The position numbers and the translations under genes were made by a program. A DNA stretch of 64,000 bases from Candidatus Heimdallarchaeota archaeon B3_Heim (lineage in GTDB: Archaea > Asgardarchaeota > Heimdallarchaeia > Hodarchaeales > Hodarchaeaceae): the NCBI GenBank assembly GCA_003144275.1, contig NJBF01000017.1, positions 1 through 64,000 on the forward strand, read 5' to 3'. Position 1 is the stretch's first letter; each line of letters opens with the position of its first letter. The notes beneath the pieces were generated by a model. That model was given only the letters and a program-made list of their open reading frames with translations, searched no databases and was not told the DNA's origin. Below, one piece after another: positions 35,272 through 45,285 of this stretch.

Positions 35272-35290
35272 ACTTATATCTTCCTCTCAT

Positions 35291-36676
35291 CTATCTTTCT
35301 TGAACTTGAAATCGATCGAATAGCATGGTTGGAGACACTACACCACAGATTATTCCTCCACCTTTCGTACAGTATATATTTGATATAAATGATTTTTTTC
35401 CTAGATATTTAAGGCCTGTTGTAAAATCCTCAATAGGAGAGGTGATCACTACTGATAAAGGGAGATCTCTATGCAAATTTCCATCTGCAAATAGAAGGGA
35501 TTGTTCTGGTAAAATCCTAATCATATTATTCTGCCAGTCAACCGATACCTCTAATGCTCCTTGGCATAAGACTCCTTGCTGAATTTTCGTCAGCATCTCT
35601 TCTAAACTTACTTTACCTGGTTCAACCACGAGATTTGTTGAGGCTGGAAAAAGATATTGATTATTTAAAGATAAACGTGCATTGTAACTGTTTGTAACCT
35701 TTAATCTTTGTGCTGAATTAGAATCTGTAATAAAACTGGTTAAAACACCATTTTCTATAACAGTTGATTTTTTACTTGGAAAACCTTCGGCATCATGAGC
35801 AAATTTGATCAATCGTGAGTCTGAATAATTTGGTACATCATGAATGGTTAGAGATTTGGAAAAAATTCTTTTCTTATGCTTTTTTCTCCAAGGACTCCCT
35901 GATAGTGCAAAATCACCATCGAGACCGTGAATTAATTCATGAATAATGGATCCAGTAAGATTTCCATCCATTATTACGGGCATTCTTTTCTTTGGTGGTA
36001 ACGTTACGACTGCTGAATTCAGAAATCTAAGTGCTTTTGCTTTACCGATTGTTTTAGCAAGTTTAGGCGTAAAATTGGAATGATTTAAAGCCCCAGCTAA
36101 GGTAAATGACCTATGAAGTTTTTTTAGTGCAAACTCATATTTCATACTATAGTCCAAGAAAAATTCTGATATCTTATTAGAGATTAAAGTGCCATCGGAA
36201 TTTCCAAGATACAAGATCCCTTCTCTATCTTGATATCTAAATGCAGTTTGGATTTTTGGTGATACTCCCTTAATCGCTGAATCAAATTTTTTGACAAGAT
36301 GAATTTTTTCTTTTTCCAGAACCTCAGAGTCATTACCTTCGGATAAATGAGCTGTTCCTTTATTACTTATGAACCCAAGAATTCGGTCTGGCAAAATAAC
36401 ATCATTCACTTGTTTGAATGCTTGCAGAGACTCAACTGCATTCTCAACTAAACGATTAAGAGATTGCTCACAAACGGATGTAGTGTGACTATGACCGAAG
36501 TATTCGTCTATCCATATAGATAATTGTAATTCGATGAAATGGGACGTTTGTATCCACTCTTTTCTCCCTTGGTCAAACGTCAACTCCATACTATTAAGAT
36601 CTGTTAACCTAACTTCAGAATATTTAACCCCTTTTTCCTTACACAGTTGGTTAATAAGTGTGAAAATATCGTGCAA
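35291..36676 (-). CDS. tldD: TldD-family protease with HExxH instead of HExxxH (pair 2)
   Basis: 461 residues. The zinc motif reads H246-E-L-I-H250-G-L-D-G-D-F. Aligned with the E. coli TldD pattern HEAVGHGLEGDF one residue is missing between HE and HG, giving a classic HExxH. The two other TldD proteins here keep HExxxH. C436 in YCTKGGGIIC is the likely third ligand, with another Cys at 444. The family context (PNYSDSRLIKFAHDAEGFPSK region, ENGVLTSFITDSNSA) supports TldD. It pairs with the TldE-like gene downstream. Confidence 0.85.
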   Translation of the reverse strand: MHDIFTLINQLCKEKGVKYSEVRLTDLNSMELTFDQGRKEWIQTSHFIELQLSIWIDEYFGHSHTTSVCEQSLNRLVENAVESLQAFKQVNDVILPDRILGFISNKGTAHLSEGNDSEVLEKEKIHLVKKFDSAIKGVSPKIQTAFRYQDREGILYLGNSDGTLISNKISEFFLDYSMKYEFALKKLHRSFTLAGALNHSNFTPKLAKTIGKAKALRFLNSAVVTLPPKKRMPVIMDGNLTGSIIHELIHGLDGDFALSGSPWRKKHKKRIFSKSLTIHDVPNYSDSRLIKFAHDAEGFPSKKSTVIENGVLTSFITDSNSAQRLKVTNSYNARLSLNNQYLFPASTNLVVEPGKVSLEEMLTKIQQGVLCQGALEVSVDWQNNMIRILPEQSLLFADGNLHRDLPLSVVITSPIEDFTTGLKYLGKKSFISNIYCTKGGGIICGVVSPTMLFDRFQVQER

Positions 36677-36809
36677 TCATAAACCTCTTGACTGGAAAGC
36701 ATTAGGAGTAATTAGACAATAATGTACTTGGTATTAATTGTATATTTAAGAAAAAGTATAAAAAATGTGAAACCAGGATAGAAAAAGAGGAGAGAAGAAT
36801 AAGTCATTT

Positions 36810-39029
36810 CTATTCTTCTAATGTATCATCAGATCTTGTGTTCTTGGGAGTTCTGAGATAACCAAGATTCTTCTTTCTGATCACTATTGAGAATATAATT
36901 ATAGCAACTAGAATTAGGATAATCCCAAGTACAATCATAGTAATTGCTGCAGGATCAAACGCAAAATAGAGATTAATAAATACATCTACTGCCGTTATCA
37001 CACCAACACCCGTTAATGCTCCAGCTCCAATTGGCATACCGATATCCATGAAGCCTTCCACTCCCTTATTTTTGATGAACAATATTCTGATTAAACCACC
37101 AATGCCCATTGTAACAATCAAGAAAGGAGGCATCGCTGTTCCAATACCAACACCTATGGGATTAATAGGGGAAAACCCTAGCGGAATCCGAATCAAAACA
37201 AGGATTATACCTACAAGAGCACCCAATAAAAGAGGAAGAATCTTAAAAACTTCTAAGCTACCAGATAAAAAGGCAAGAGAAGTCTCAATTCCAGGATCCC
37301 AGGCCTGTGTTGGTAATTTCTCTGACCTAAGCCCATAAGCACTCCAGAGAAACAATGCTACAAAGGGACCAATAAGCATAGGTATACCACGTCGAATAAA
37401 TTCACTTGCTCCGACTTTCCAAAAAGTTAAATTGATCTGTTCTGCCATGACACAATGAGCAATATATCCACAACCTGATTGTTGCGAGGAAAAAGTTACG
37501 TTTCCAACAGAATAAGCAGGATAATTCATGCGAATCCCGGAGAAGAAAATTGTAAGAGAAAATAATTCTGGTGAGGGTGCAACTCCCATTCCCATGGTTC
37601 CGAGGGATCTAGTTATCATCAGATTGGATAATAGCGGAAAAAGGGTAACTAAGAAGAGGACTACTATAATCCAAAGTGGATCGAAATAATCGGATAAGAA
37701 TATCCAAATCACACCATAAATAACCCCTACTCCAAAGAAAACTAATAAACTCGCAGTTAAAGGCAATTCACCTTGCTTTGAAACAGTCCGCATTTTCTTT
37801 AGATCTTTAAGAGATGCAACTAACAATTTGCTTGAAAGTAGAATGGGAAGCATTGATCCAACAAAGATTATTGCTGCGGAGAACGATATTCCCCAAATAC
37901 TTTGAGATTCACCCCAAAGTGCCATTATGGCCCCTTTAGAACCCCCTTCACTAGTATACGTAAGAAATGACCATAATCCTTCAAAATTTATTCCCTCAGC
38001 GAACCAAGAAAGATCTGCATACTGTCCGTAAGGATTGAATCCTATAGTCCACAGAAAAGCTAGCATTGGCATAACCACTAAGGAAAATGTGAGGGCTCCT
38101 AGAAGGGCCCCAAAAGAAACTTCCTTGGGAACCAAGAAGCCTAAAATTAAGAAGAAAGCATTGAAGCTAATAGCAAAAAATGCTCCTTTCAATATTGGAT
38201 GAATATTCCATAACTCTTCTGTGAAGAAAATACTTGTTTCAATTATCTTCCCCCGAGTTCCTGGATCATCCACAGGTAAAGCAGGATTCAATAAAGGAAG
38301 CCAGTCTAGAATGGATCTGATAGGTTCGATATTAGTAATATTATACATCAAGTCAGGCAGATTAACGTCTAGAGTATTTGGAATGTACAGGAATGCCATT
38401 ACTATGGTTGCACCAATTAAACCTCTTACGAAATATTTAAACCGATAATCCATTTGTCCAGAGGCAAGATTCTGTACGGTTTCAGCTTTAAGCGAATGAA
38501 TAGGCCATGGCATAACCTCTAATTCCATATAATACTTTCTGAGGATGAAACCAAAACCTAATCCGCTTAAAATACCGATTTGGTAAAGAAGGAAAAAGAA
38601 GATAATAGGAAAAAGCCAATCAACTGCAATAGGTATTCTATCGGCGATAATACTTGAATTAATATCTGGTAACATCCACCAAGGTAGTGTTATTCCAGCA
38701 TCGATTATTTTTTCATGAGTTGCAAATTGAATCCAAAAAACGACCGTTGATGATGATAAAGCAGGTGTTGCTGCTAAGACTAATCCCAACTCTTGCTTTG
38801 TGGCTTTTTCTCCAGTCCATGCAAAATATCTAGAGATTATTAAGCCAGCGACAAACATAAAGGCCCAGCCACTGAAAATTCCTGTTGTCATATCTGCGTA
38901 TGTAGCTGCAAATGAAAAAAATCCACCTAGAACGGTCATGGCCAGTACTACCCGTAATGACATTTCCCGTTTTTTAGTAACATTAACTGCAGAGGCTTCT
39001 AGTACCTCTTCTGCTCTATAATCACTCAT
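36810..39029 (-). CDS. OPT-family (oligopeptide/metal-chelate) transporter
   Basis: 739 residues with about 15 predicted membrane helices and a short charged tail. Family-like features: the first helix region FAATYADMTTGIFSGWAF, SSKLLVASLKDLKKM between helices, a long conserved segment around GCGYIAHCVMAEQINLTFWKVG, and the C-terminal GTAMPPFLIVTMGIGGLIR ... MPIGAGALTGVG typical of OPT/YSL proteins. OPT transporters import small peptides or metal chelates with protons. It lies between two TldD/TldE pairs, so peptide uptake is an attractive role. The assignment is by pattern only. Confidence 0.65.
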   Translation of the reverse strand: MSDYRAEEVLEASAVNVTKKREMSLRVVLAMTVLGGFFSFAATYADMTTGIFSGWAFMFVAGLIISRYFAWTGEKATKQELGLVLAATPALSSSTVVFWIQFATHEKIIDAGITLPWWMLPDINSSIIADRIPIAVDWLFPIIFFFLLYQIGILSGLGFGFILRKYYMELEVMPWPIHSLKAETVQNLASGQMDYRFKYFVRGLIGATIVMAFLYIPNTLDVNLPDLMYNITNIEPIRSILDWLPLLNPALPVDDPGTRGKIIETSIFFTEELWNIHPILKGAFFAISFNAFFLILGFLVPKEVSFGALLGALTFSLVVMPMLAFLWTIGFNPYGQYADLSWFAEGINFEGLWSFLTYTSEGGSKGAIMALWGESQSIWGISFSAAIIFVGSMLPILLSSKLLVASLKDLKKMRTVSKQGELPLTASLLVFFGVGVIYGVIWIFLSDYFDPLWIIVVLFLVTLFPLLSNLMITRSLGTMGMGVAPSPELFSLTIFFSGIRMNYPAYSVGNVTFSSQQSGCGYIAHCVMAEQINLTFWKVGASEFIRRGIPMLIGPFVALFLWSAYGLRSEKLPTQAWDPGIETSLAFLSGSLEVFKILPLLLGALVGIILVLIRIPLGFSPINPIGVGIGTAMPPFLIVTMGIGGLIRILFIKNKGVEGFMDIGMPIGAGALTGVGVITAVDVFINLYFAFDPAAITMIVLGIILILVAIIIFSIVIRKKNLGYLRTPKNTRSDDTLEE

Positions 39030-39219
39030 CGATTCTTACCTCTAGTTTGACATTTCCAGATTGAATATTAAGAATAAGAGATTTGTGGATTATTTATACA
39101 TAAAAACGATTAAAGCAAATCTTTCTCCTTTATTCTTAAGAGTTACGGCATATTAGCAATATCAAAGTAAATCTCACCAAATTTATCGTAAAAAAATGAG
39201 GATATCTACTTTTTCATCT

Positions 39220-39336
39220 ATGGATATGTCCATATCCTTTAGTAATTTGGTAGGGGGATTAGCAAGTTTAACAGTACTCGGATTTATTTTCGCAAATATA
39301 GAATATTATCTAAGGAAATTTTCTTTATCATCATAA
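39220..39336 (+). CDS. candidate 38-residue peptide with VGG motif and hydrophobic core
   Basis: ATG 39220 to TAA 39334-39336. The peptide starts MDMSISFSNLVGGLASL, continues into a hydrophobic stretch (TVLGFIFANIEYY) and ends LRKFSLSS. It is in the direction of the FtsX-TldD-TldE-M28-M28 operon and ends 45 bp before it. A GAGG lies 18 bp upstream, too far to be ideal. It could be a small membrane peptide, a precursor processed by the neighbouring proteases, or chance. Confidence 0.25.
   Translation: MDMSISFSNLVGGLASLTVLGFIFANIEYYLRKFSLSS
39222..39237. promoter_or_regulatory. short perfect palindrome upstream of the FtsX-TldD operon
   Basis: GGATATG-TC-CATATCC, 7-bp arms and a 2-bp spacer, in the divergent intergenic region. 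A regulator-binding site is possible; it also overlaps the start of the small candidate peptide. Confidence 0.3.
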
Positions 39337-39381
39337 AATATATCAATATATAATTTAGCCTTCATTTGCGGAGTAAGATTT

Positions 39382-41121
39382 ATGGTTAATTTCCAGAAGA
39401 GCATTGAAACCTTGTTAGGTTCTACAGCTGGATTTATGTTAAATATATCTGTACGTAATCTTTCACGCCAGCGCAGAAATACGATTCTTACAATACTAAC
39501 GATATTTGTAGCTATGTTTAGTTTCTTGCTTTCTGTTTCAATTGTATCTAGTGCTTCAATTAGTGTTTCCGAGTACACATACACAAGTTCTGGAGAAGGT
39601 ATGGTAATTCATGATTATGGCCATTTCTTTAATCAGGACGATGTTGATCAATTGAAGACAATCACGAGTATAACCTCCAGTATTCCTCGCATTCGCTTAA
39701 TGGGACGTTTAAGCTACAACCAGTTAATTATAAAAAACAGCTCAGATATCCTACGCTCCATCTTATTTCCTTTTGCGAGTAATTTTACATTAGAAAATGA
39801 AATCTCGAACCTTTCCCATGTCTTAAGTGTGGGAGAATTACCTCAAACTGAGGATGACATCTGTATTTCTGATGACTTAGCTAATGATCTACAACTACAA
39901 ATAGGGGATCAGGTTACCATTCAAACAGATTTTTATAATATATCAGGGATTATTGATGCTTCTATTCTTTACACATTCACTGATTTCACTGGAAATTGGA
40001 TTCTTCCTGAAGATGTTGAGTCGGGGACCCATCAACCAATTCCGAGCGCTAACGTGGCATTCATGTCTTTCCAGTCACTTTGGCGATTATTACCCGCAAT
40101 AAATGAAGGTTTCATTACTGACAATGCCTATAACGAAATTCAAGTAAGCTATGAATCTGATACAGAACATTTTGAGTTAATCCAACAATTACTTCCGATC
40201 AAAGTTGGTCAGACTAGAGAAATTACAGTAATAGATGGTTTTGAGCGACGGAAGTATTCCGTTGATACACAGATTTCTGTAAGAGGATTCACCTTTATGA
40301 TCTTTGTATTAATCATCGCTGGTTTAATAATTTTAAATACCCTACTTGGGGCGATTTCTGCACGTATGAAAGATATTGAAGTTTGGTCTAGCGTAGGTGC
40401 TAATCCTAGTCATATTAAATATAATTTCATGTTTGAAAGTATGATTTTTGGTGCTATTGGTGGAACTTTGGGATATATTGGTGCAATTTTATTTTCTCTT
40501 ACAGGTATTGTCCTTGGTTTTCAAACCAGTATTACTCCCGAAAAATATGATTTTAACTGGTTATTCCTAACAATCTTAATAGCAGTCATATTAAGTGTAC
40601 TCTCCGCAATCTATCCTTCACGGAAAGCTTCAACCGCTGTCGTTCCAAGTCTGAAAAGATCTTGGAAACCTGGACTCGGGGAAATGTTGACTCAACAATA
40701 CACATTTGACGAAGAAGAAATCCCCATTACGCTTGAACCACAAGATTTTGATGATTATGCTAGCTACATTCAAACTAGAATAGATGTACCCACGTTTTTC
40801 AAGGTTAAACGTAAATGGCCTGTACAAACTCAGAGTATTGAGGGTGATAGGATAAAAAGATCTTTTAAATTAGATGTTGCAGTTTTTTCTGCAGAGGGAA
40901 CTTATGCACTAATATCAATGTGGAGTATTGAAGAACCTAATGTTCAAACAATGAAAGTTTTTGCACAAGTTAATCCATATTCATCTTTTGGTGAAAGTTC
41001 GGGTTGGGCACAAAGTAGTACTAATTTCAACAAAGCTTCATTTGATGTTCTAAACATGATTAGACAACTGTCACTCAAATGGCGTGTTGAAGGTAGAAAA
41101 TTCGTTATTAAACGTGATTGA
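39382..41121 (+). CDS. FtsX/MacB-type permease with extra C-terminal domain
   Basis: 579 residues. Helix 1 near 34-56 follows ISVRNLSRQRRNTILTIL. An extracellular MacB-PCD-like domain spans about 57-300. Three more helices (about 303-325, 350-378, 395-414) carry GAISARMKDIEVWSSVGANPSHIKYNFMFESM. SRKASTAVVPSLKRSW ends the permease part; a further soluble domain (about 440-579) is unusual for the family. GGAG precedes the ATG. It heads the operon with TldD/TldE and two M28 peptidases and lacks its own ATPase, so it may use those at 31180-32682. Confidence 0.85.
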   Translation: MVNFQKSIETLLGSTAGFMLNISVRNLSRQRRNTILTILTIFVAMFSFLLSVSIVSSASISVSEYTYTSSGEGMVIHDYGHFFNQDDVDQLKTITSITSSIPRIRLMGRLSYNQLIIKNSSDILRSILFPFASNFTLENEISNLSHVLSVGELPQTEDDICISDDLANDLQLQIGDQVTIQTDFYNISGIIDASILYTFTDFTGNWILPEDVESGTHQPIPSANVAFMSFQSLWRLLPAINEGFITDNAYNEIQVSYESDTEHFELIQQLLPIKVGQTREITVIDGFERRKYSVDTQISVRGFTFMIFVLIIAGLIILNTLLGAISARMKDIEVWSSVGANPSHIKYNFMFESMIFGAIGGTLGYIGAILFSLTGIVLGFQTSITPEKYDFNWLFLTILIAVILSVLSAIYPSRKASTAVVPSLKRSWKPGLGEMLTQQYTFDEEEIPITLEPQDFDDYASYIQTRIDVPTFFKVKRKWPVQTQSIEGDRIKRSFKLDVAVFSAEGTYALISMWSIEEPNVQTMKVFAQVNPYSSFGESSGWAQSSTNFNKASFDVLNMIRQLSLKWRVEGRKFVIKRD

Positions 41122-41155
41122 ATAATAATTCCCCCCTAACAGAGAGAAATAACCA

Positions 41156-42610
41156 ATGGAAGTTACAAATGATTACATAGAATTTATGGATTATGCAATT
41201 ACTGCATTGAATCAGAGAAATGTCTATTATGGAGATATTAGATATACCAAACAACTCGAATTGAAATTGATTGCTCGGGATTCAAAAATTGCGGAAATTA
41301 TACGAAGCGTTGAAACTGGGATTGGTATTCGAGTTCAATCAGAGAAGGGAGCACCACTCGCGTTTGTATCTACGAGCAATATTTCCAAAGGGAGTCTTAG
41401 TGAAATCATTGAGGAAGCTAACCAAAGTAGTCGTACTCTCGCGAGTCTCTCTTCCAATGATGAAGTCCATTTTGCAGGGCAACCAATAGAAACCCAACAT
41501 CTAGTTCATACATCAAAAGATTCAATATTCTCAACAGACTTGAAAGACGTTAAGGATTATGCCCTAGCTCATGTAGATGAAATAAAGCAAGAGGATGTTT
41601 CTTCTGCAAGCTGTGGTTTGGCAGGAACAATTCAATATAAACATATAATAACAACGGAGGGTTCTGATGTAACATTCATCGTTGATGGGGTTGGTTATAA
41701 GGGGGATGCGACAATGAGGAAGATGGGAAAATTCCAGACTTATGCTGATCGTAAGGGAGGTACCTTTGGTATCCGAGATCTGTACGCACTCTTAGAAAAA
41801 GGTAACTTGGCAGAAGAAATAGGAAAAACAGTTAGTATGATGATAGAGGGTAAATCTATCAATTCAGGTCGATATGACGTTATCATAGATCCCGCTTTTG
41901 CAGGACTTCTCGCACATGAATCTTTTGGCCACATGACTGAAGCGGATGCTATCACAACACGTGCATCAGCGCTTACTGACAGATTAGGAGAGCGTTTAGC
42001 TCCTGATTTTGTTTCTATAATAGATGATCCAACCCTTCAGCATGGAGCATGGAATCTTCTTGATGATGAAGGTGTTATTGGTAAACAAAATATCATTCTC
42101 AACAAGGGGATTTTAGAAAGTTTTATGTCTGATCGAAAAAACGCATACAAACTTGGATCGGTAAGTACTGGAAGTAGTCGGGCTTCAGATTATGGTTATC
42201 CGCCCATTGTTCGGATGAGTAATACTTCCTTCCTCCCACATGACCATTCTTTTGATGAAATGGTGGAAGATGTTAAAAATGGACTGTTTTTGAAGGGACA
42301 TGCAGGAGGAGAATCAGGAACTACTGGTAAGTTCTCATTTCGGAGTCAAGTTGGATATCTAATTGAGAAAGGAGAGCTAACAGATATTATTTCGAGTGTT
42401 ACACTCAATGGAAATATTCTAGATTACCTAAAGAAGATAGATGCTGTGGGTCGTGATTTCAGTTTAGAGGTAGACTGTGGTTTTGGAGGATGTGGAAAGG
42501 GGGGTCAAAGGGCACTTGTTGGATTAGGGGGAACATATATACGATTTAGGGACATTTCGGTTACCTCAATAGCACAACCTAGGATGCCCATGATGGGGAT
42601 GATGAAATGA
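41156..42610 (+). CDS. tldD: TldD-family zinc metalloprotease (pair 3)
   Basis: 484 residues with zinc motif H254-E-S-F-G-H259 and third ligand C446 in FGGCGKGGQ. Other family signs: ETGIGIRVQSEKG near the N-terminus, DDPTLQHGAWNLLDDEGV and LIEKGELTDI. It overlaps the TldE gene by four bases (ATGA), which is typical of coupled heterodimer subunits. The C-terminal tail is Met/Pro-rich (QPRMPMMGMMK). Active site complete. Confidence 0.92.
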   Translation: MEVTNDYIEFMDYAITALNQRNVYYGDIRYTKQLELKLIARDSKIAEIIRSVETGIGIRVQSEKGAPLAFVSTSNISKGSLSEIIEEANQSSRTLASLSSNDEVHFAGQPIETQHLVHTSKDSIFSTDLKDVKDYALAHVDEIKQEDVSSASCGLAGTIQYKHIITTEGSDVTFIVDGVGYKGDATMRKMGKFQTYADRKGGTFGIRDLYALLEKGNLAEEIGKTVSMMIEGKSINSGRYDVIIDPAFAGLLAHESFGHMTEADAITTRASALTDRLGERLAPDFVSIIDDPTLQHGAWNLLDDEGVIGKQNIILNKGILESFMSDRKNAYKLGSVSTGSSRASDYGYPPIVRMSNTSFLPHDHSFDEMVEDVKNGLFLKGHAGGESGTTGKFSFRSQVGYLIEKGELTDIISSVTLNGNILDYLKKIDAVGRDFSLEVDCGFGGCGKGGQRALVGLGGTYIRFRDISVTSIAQPRMPMMGMMK

Positions 42611-44019
42611 GTGATTATGAACAACTACCGAATATTACTGAAAAGCTTGTACGCTATGGATTAGCTAATGGTGCAGAAGAAACTGAAATATTTTGTGTAA
42701 AAGAAAAACGGATATCTATCAGTCACGATGGGGAAGCCATTGACACTAACTCGAGTGTAACTGCAGGTATTGGAGTAAGAGTTGCCATTGGAAAAAAATG
42801 GGCTTTTACTTCTTCATCTTCTCTTGATTTACAAAATGCTGGAACAGAAATCCTGGAGGCGATTAGGATTGCAAGAATACGTGAAGATGATCCTGACTTT
42901 TCTGGATTTCCTTTAGAGGGTCATATTCCAGCATTCAAGACAAGATTAGATGATTTGAAAAATATTCAGATTGAAGAAATAATTTCTTCACTTGTTGACG
43001 CACGAAGGAGTGCACTTGATCTTGATAAAAACCTCAGTAATGTTCAAGGTAGCTTTCAAGTCAAATTTGGCAAACGTGCAATATCTAATTCTTCAGGCTT
43101 AAATTATTCTTATAATCGTGGAAGCTATACTACTAGTTTTTCTGCTGTGGGTTCCTATGGAGAAAATCGGTTCTCTGAAAATTCATTTACAGGTGGAACG
43201 AAACTCTCCTATGATTTTGAAAATCTGGCTTTAGATGCTGCTCAGAGAACAGTAGACATGTTTCAACAGAGTACACCAGTGCAGGGAGGAAACATGGATG
43301 TTATTATGGAACCCTTTGCTGCTGCTATCTTTTTTATTGGTATAAGCAGAGTAATCTTCAAGGGAAATTTAGCATTAACTAATCGAAGTATTTTGACATT
43401 AAATGACTTAGGAACTCAGGTCGGATCAAAAGCTCTAACACTCATTGACGACGGTCTTCTGGATGGAGGAATTAAAGCCGCCCCAGTAGATGATGAAGGT
43501 ACACCTAGTTCCACTACCCCAATAATTAAAAACGGAATTCTCACGAATTTTCTTTTTGATTATTCGAGTGCTAAGAAAGCTAGTGTAGAACCCACGGGTA
43601 ATGCTTTACGAGGAATTGGCCATAGTGCAAGATCATATACCTCTCTCCCTACGATTGGAGCACGTGATAGAGTGATCGGTGAAGGGGAGAAAACCCAAGC
43701 TGAGTTAATCTCTCAAACTGATAATGGAATTTTGATTGGTTATCCAGCTGGTATCTTTCTTGGGAATCCAATGACAACTGATTTCACAATATTTCCAACT
43801 CGTGTTCTCAGGATTAAAAATGGAGAAATAATTAGTCCAGTTATTGGAGTTTCCATGGCTGGAAATGGATTGCAATGGTTAAAGAAAATCATCTCCGTAG
43901 GCAATGATTCTAAGATGATGGAATCCGTAGTATCCCCTTCTGTAGTTTTCTCTGATATAGCTGTTAATTCTAGTAAACCAAAGAAAACAGGTATGAAAAT
44001 GCCTCCAATGATGGGATAA
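42607..44019 (+). CDS. pmbA: TldE/PmbA-family subunit (pair 3)
   Basis: 470 residues of the PmbA/TldE family: GAEETEIFCVKEKRISISHDG at the start, VTAGIGVRVAIGKKWAFTS, a central VIMEPFAAAIFFIGIS without metal motif, VDDEGTPSSTTPIIKNG, and ETKTQAELI-like and NPMTTDFTIF segments. It overlaps its TldD by ATGA. Its tail is also Met/Pro-rich (KKTGMKMPPMMG), like that of its partner, a shared feature of unknown meaning. Confidence 0.9.
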   Translation: MSDYEQLPNITEKLVRYGLANGAEETEIFCVKEKRISISHDGEAIDTNSSVTAGIGVRVAIGKKWAFTSSSSLDLQNAGTEILEAIRIARIREDDPDFSGFPLEGHIPAFKTRLDDLKNIQIEEIISSLVDARRSALDLDKNLSNVQGSFQVKFGKRAISNSSGLNYSYNRGSYTTSFSAVGSYGENRFSENSFTGGTKLSYDFENLALDAAQRTVDMFQQSTPVQGGNMDVIMEPFAAAIFFIGISRVIFKGNLALTNRSILTLNDLGTQVGSKALTLIDDGLLDGGIKAAPVDDEGTPSSTTPIIKNGILTNFLFDYSSAKKASVEPTGNALRGIGHSARSYTSLPTIGARDRVIGEGEKTQAELISQTDNGILIGYPAGIFLGNPMTTDFTIFPTRVLRIKNGEIISPVIGVSMAGNGLQWLKKIISVGNDSKMMESVVSPSVVFSDIAVNSSKPKKTGMKMPPMMG

Positions 44020-44049
44020 AGACTGTTCAAAGGATCTTTGTGAACCGCA

Positions 44050-45270
44050 ATGACAAATATTATAAAAGGTGTGATAAGTGAAATTTGGTCATCAAAACAA
44101 ATCCTTTCACCAATCATTCATTTATGTGACCAAATCGGCCCTCGACCATCAGGTTCAGATGCAGCCGGTCAAGCTGCTGACTTCATTCAAACAGAATTTG
44201 AAATTGGTAATCTAACAACGTCCACTCATGAATTTACTCACAATTCTTGGTCACCAGAAGAATTTTCTTTTGCTATTGAAAACCAAACATTCCCTGCAAT
44301 ACCATTCAATCTTTCAGGTAATGGTCAGCTGTCAGGTGATTGTTATTACATTGCAAATCCCTCTAAAAAAGCTTTTGAACATGCTCGATTTGACGGGAAA
44401 ATTCTTCTTGCCGAATCATCCCATGGAATGGGAATGCATAGAACAGAAATTCTTAAAAAAGCTGTCGAAGGTGGTGCAATCGCGTATATTCAAGTTGCTA
44501 AAACTCCTGGTGGTATAGTCGAAAAAGGAATTATATCGACCAAGGGAATAGCTGAAATTCCTGCAGTTTGTATTTCTTATGAAGCAGGGCATTTTTTGAG
44601 AAGAAAGTCCCAACAAGCTGGAGTTACGGTTACAATTAAGGTAAAAGGAAAAGTTGGGTTAGCCATTGGAAAGAATGTCATAGGAAATATTAATACTGGA
44701 TCAGATGAGACAATTATCCTAGGAGCTCATTATGATACTTGGGAAAATAGTCCTGGCGCATTTGACAATGGGACTGGTATAGCAACCTTACTCAAACTCG
44801 CTGAAGTATACTCACAACTAGAGCAACTCAATGTTAATCTTCAGTTTATCGCGTTCAGTGCAGAGGAATTAGGATTCAAAGGATCGACGGCTTACAAAGA
44901 GGAGGCTGTTGAGTCAAGAGAAGTTTCAGTTCCTCTTATGGTTAATTTTGATTGTACAGCTTATCCGAGAGGACAGAGAACTATTTCTGTTTCCAATTCC
45001 AACGCAATTTATGATACTTTAGGTCATCTACTCGAGAGTTTTAATTTTGATTCCACTATCAACAATCGTCCCCCATTTGGAACAGATGGTTTTCCTTTTT
45101 ATCTATCGAAAATTCCAGTCGTAAGTTTAGAACAAATTGATAAGACAAAACCATCGTATATGCATACAGCCTTTGATACCCCGGAGAAATTGACGGAAGA
45201 TTCGTTGAAAAATTCAACTGCAATTGCAGGAGCAGTATTAGGGGAGATTATTCGACAAAAATATACCTGA
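44050..45270 (+). CDS. M28-family zinc aminopeptidase
   Basis: 406 residues without a clear signal peptide. It has a PA-like insert (about 125-200) and a complete M28 site: H227-Y-D (GAHYDTW), GAFDNGTG, E272-E273 (SAEELGFKG), Asp in NFDCTAYPRG and H372 (YMHTAFDTP). M28 enzymes release N-terminal residues from peptides. It follows TldE by 30 bp, so it may trim peptides produced by TldD/TldE in the cytoplasm. It is paralogous to the next gene and to the degenerate copy at 20908. Confidence 0.92.
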   Translation: MTNIIKGVISEIWSSKQILSPIIHLCDQIGPRPSGSDAAGQAADFIQTEFEIGNLTTSTHEFTHNSWSPEEFSFAIENQTFPAIPFNLSGNGQLSGDCYYIANPSKKAFEHARFDGKILLAESSHGMGMHRTEILKKAVEGGAIAYIQVAKTPGGIVEKGIISTKGIAEIPAVCISYEAGHFLRRKSQQAGVTVTIKVKGKVGLAIGKNVIGNINTGSDETIILGAHYDTWENSPGAFDNGTGIATLLKLAEVYSQLEQLNVNLQFIAFSAEELGFKGSTAYKEEAVESREVSVPLMVNFDCTAYPRGQRTISVSNSNAIYDTLGHLLESFNFDSTINNRPPFGTDGFPFYLSKIPVVSLEQIDKTKPSYMHTAFDTPEKLTEDSLKNSTAIAGAVLGEIIRQKYT

Positions 45271-45285
45271 AAAGAGTGAAGTGAA

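Larger units (their letters stand above)
39030..39381. other. 352-bp region between OPT and FtsX genes
   Basis: It contains TATA-like sequence for the minus-strand OPT gene (about 39080-39105), a short palindrome at 39222-39237, a 38-codon frame at 39220-39336 and a second TATA-like stretch at 39350-39357 before the FtsX ATG. Confidence 0.4.
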
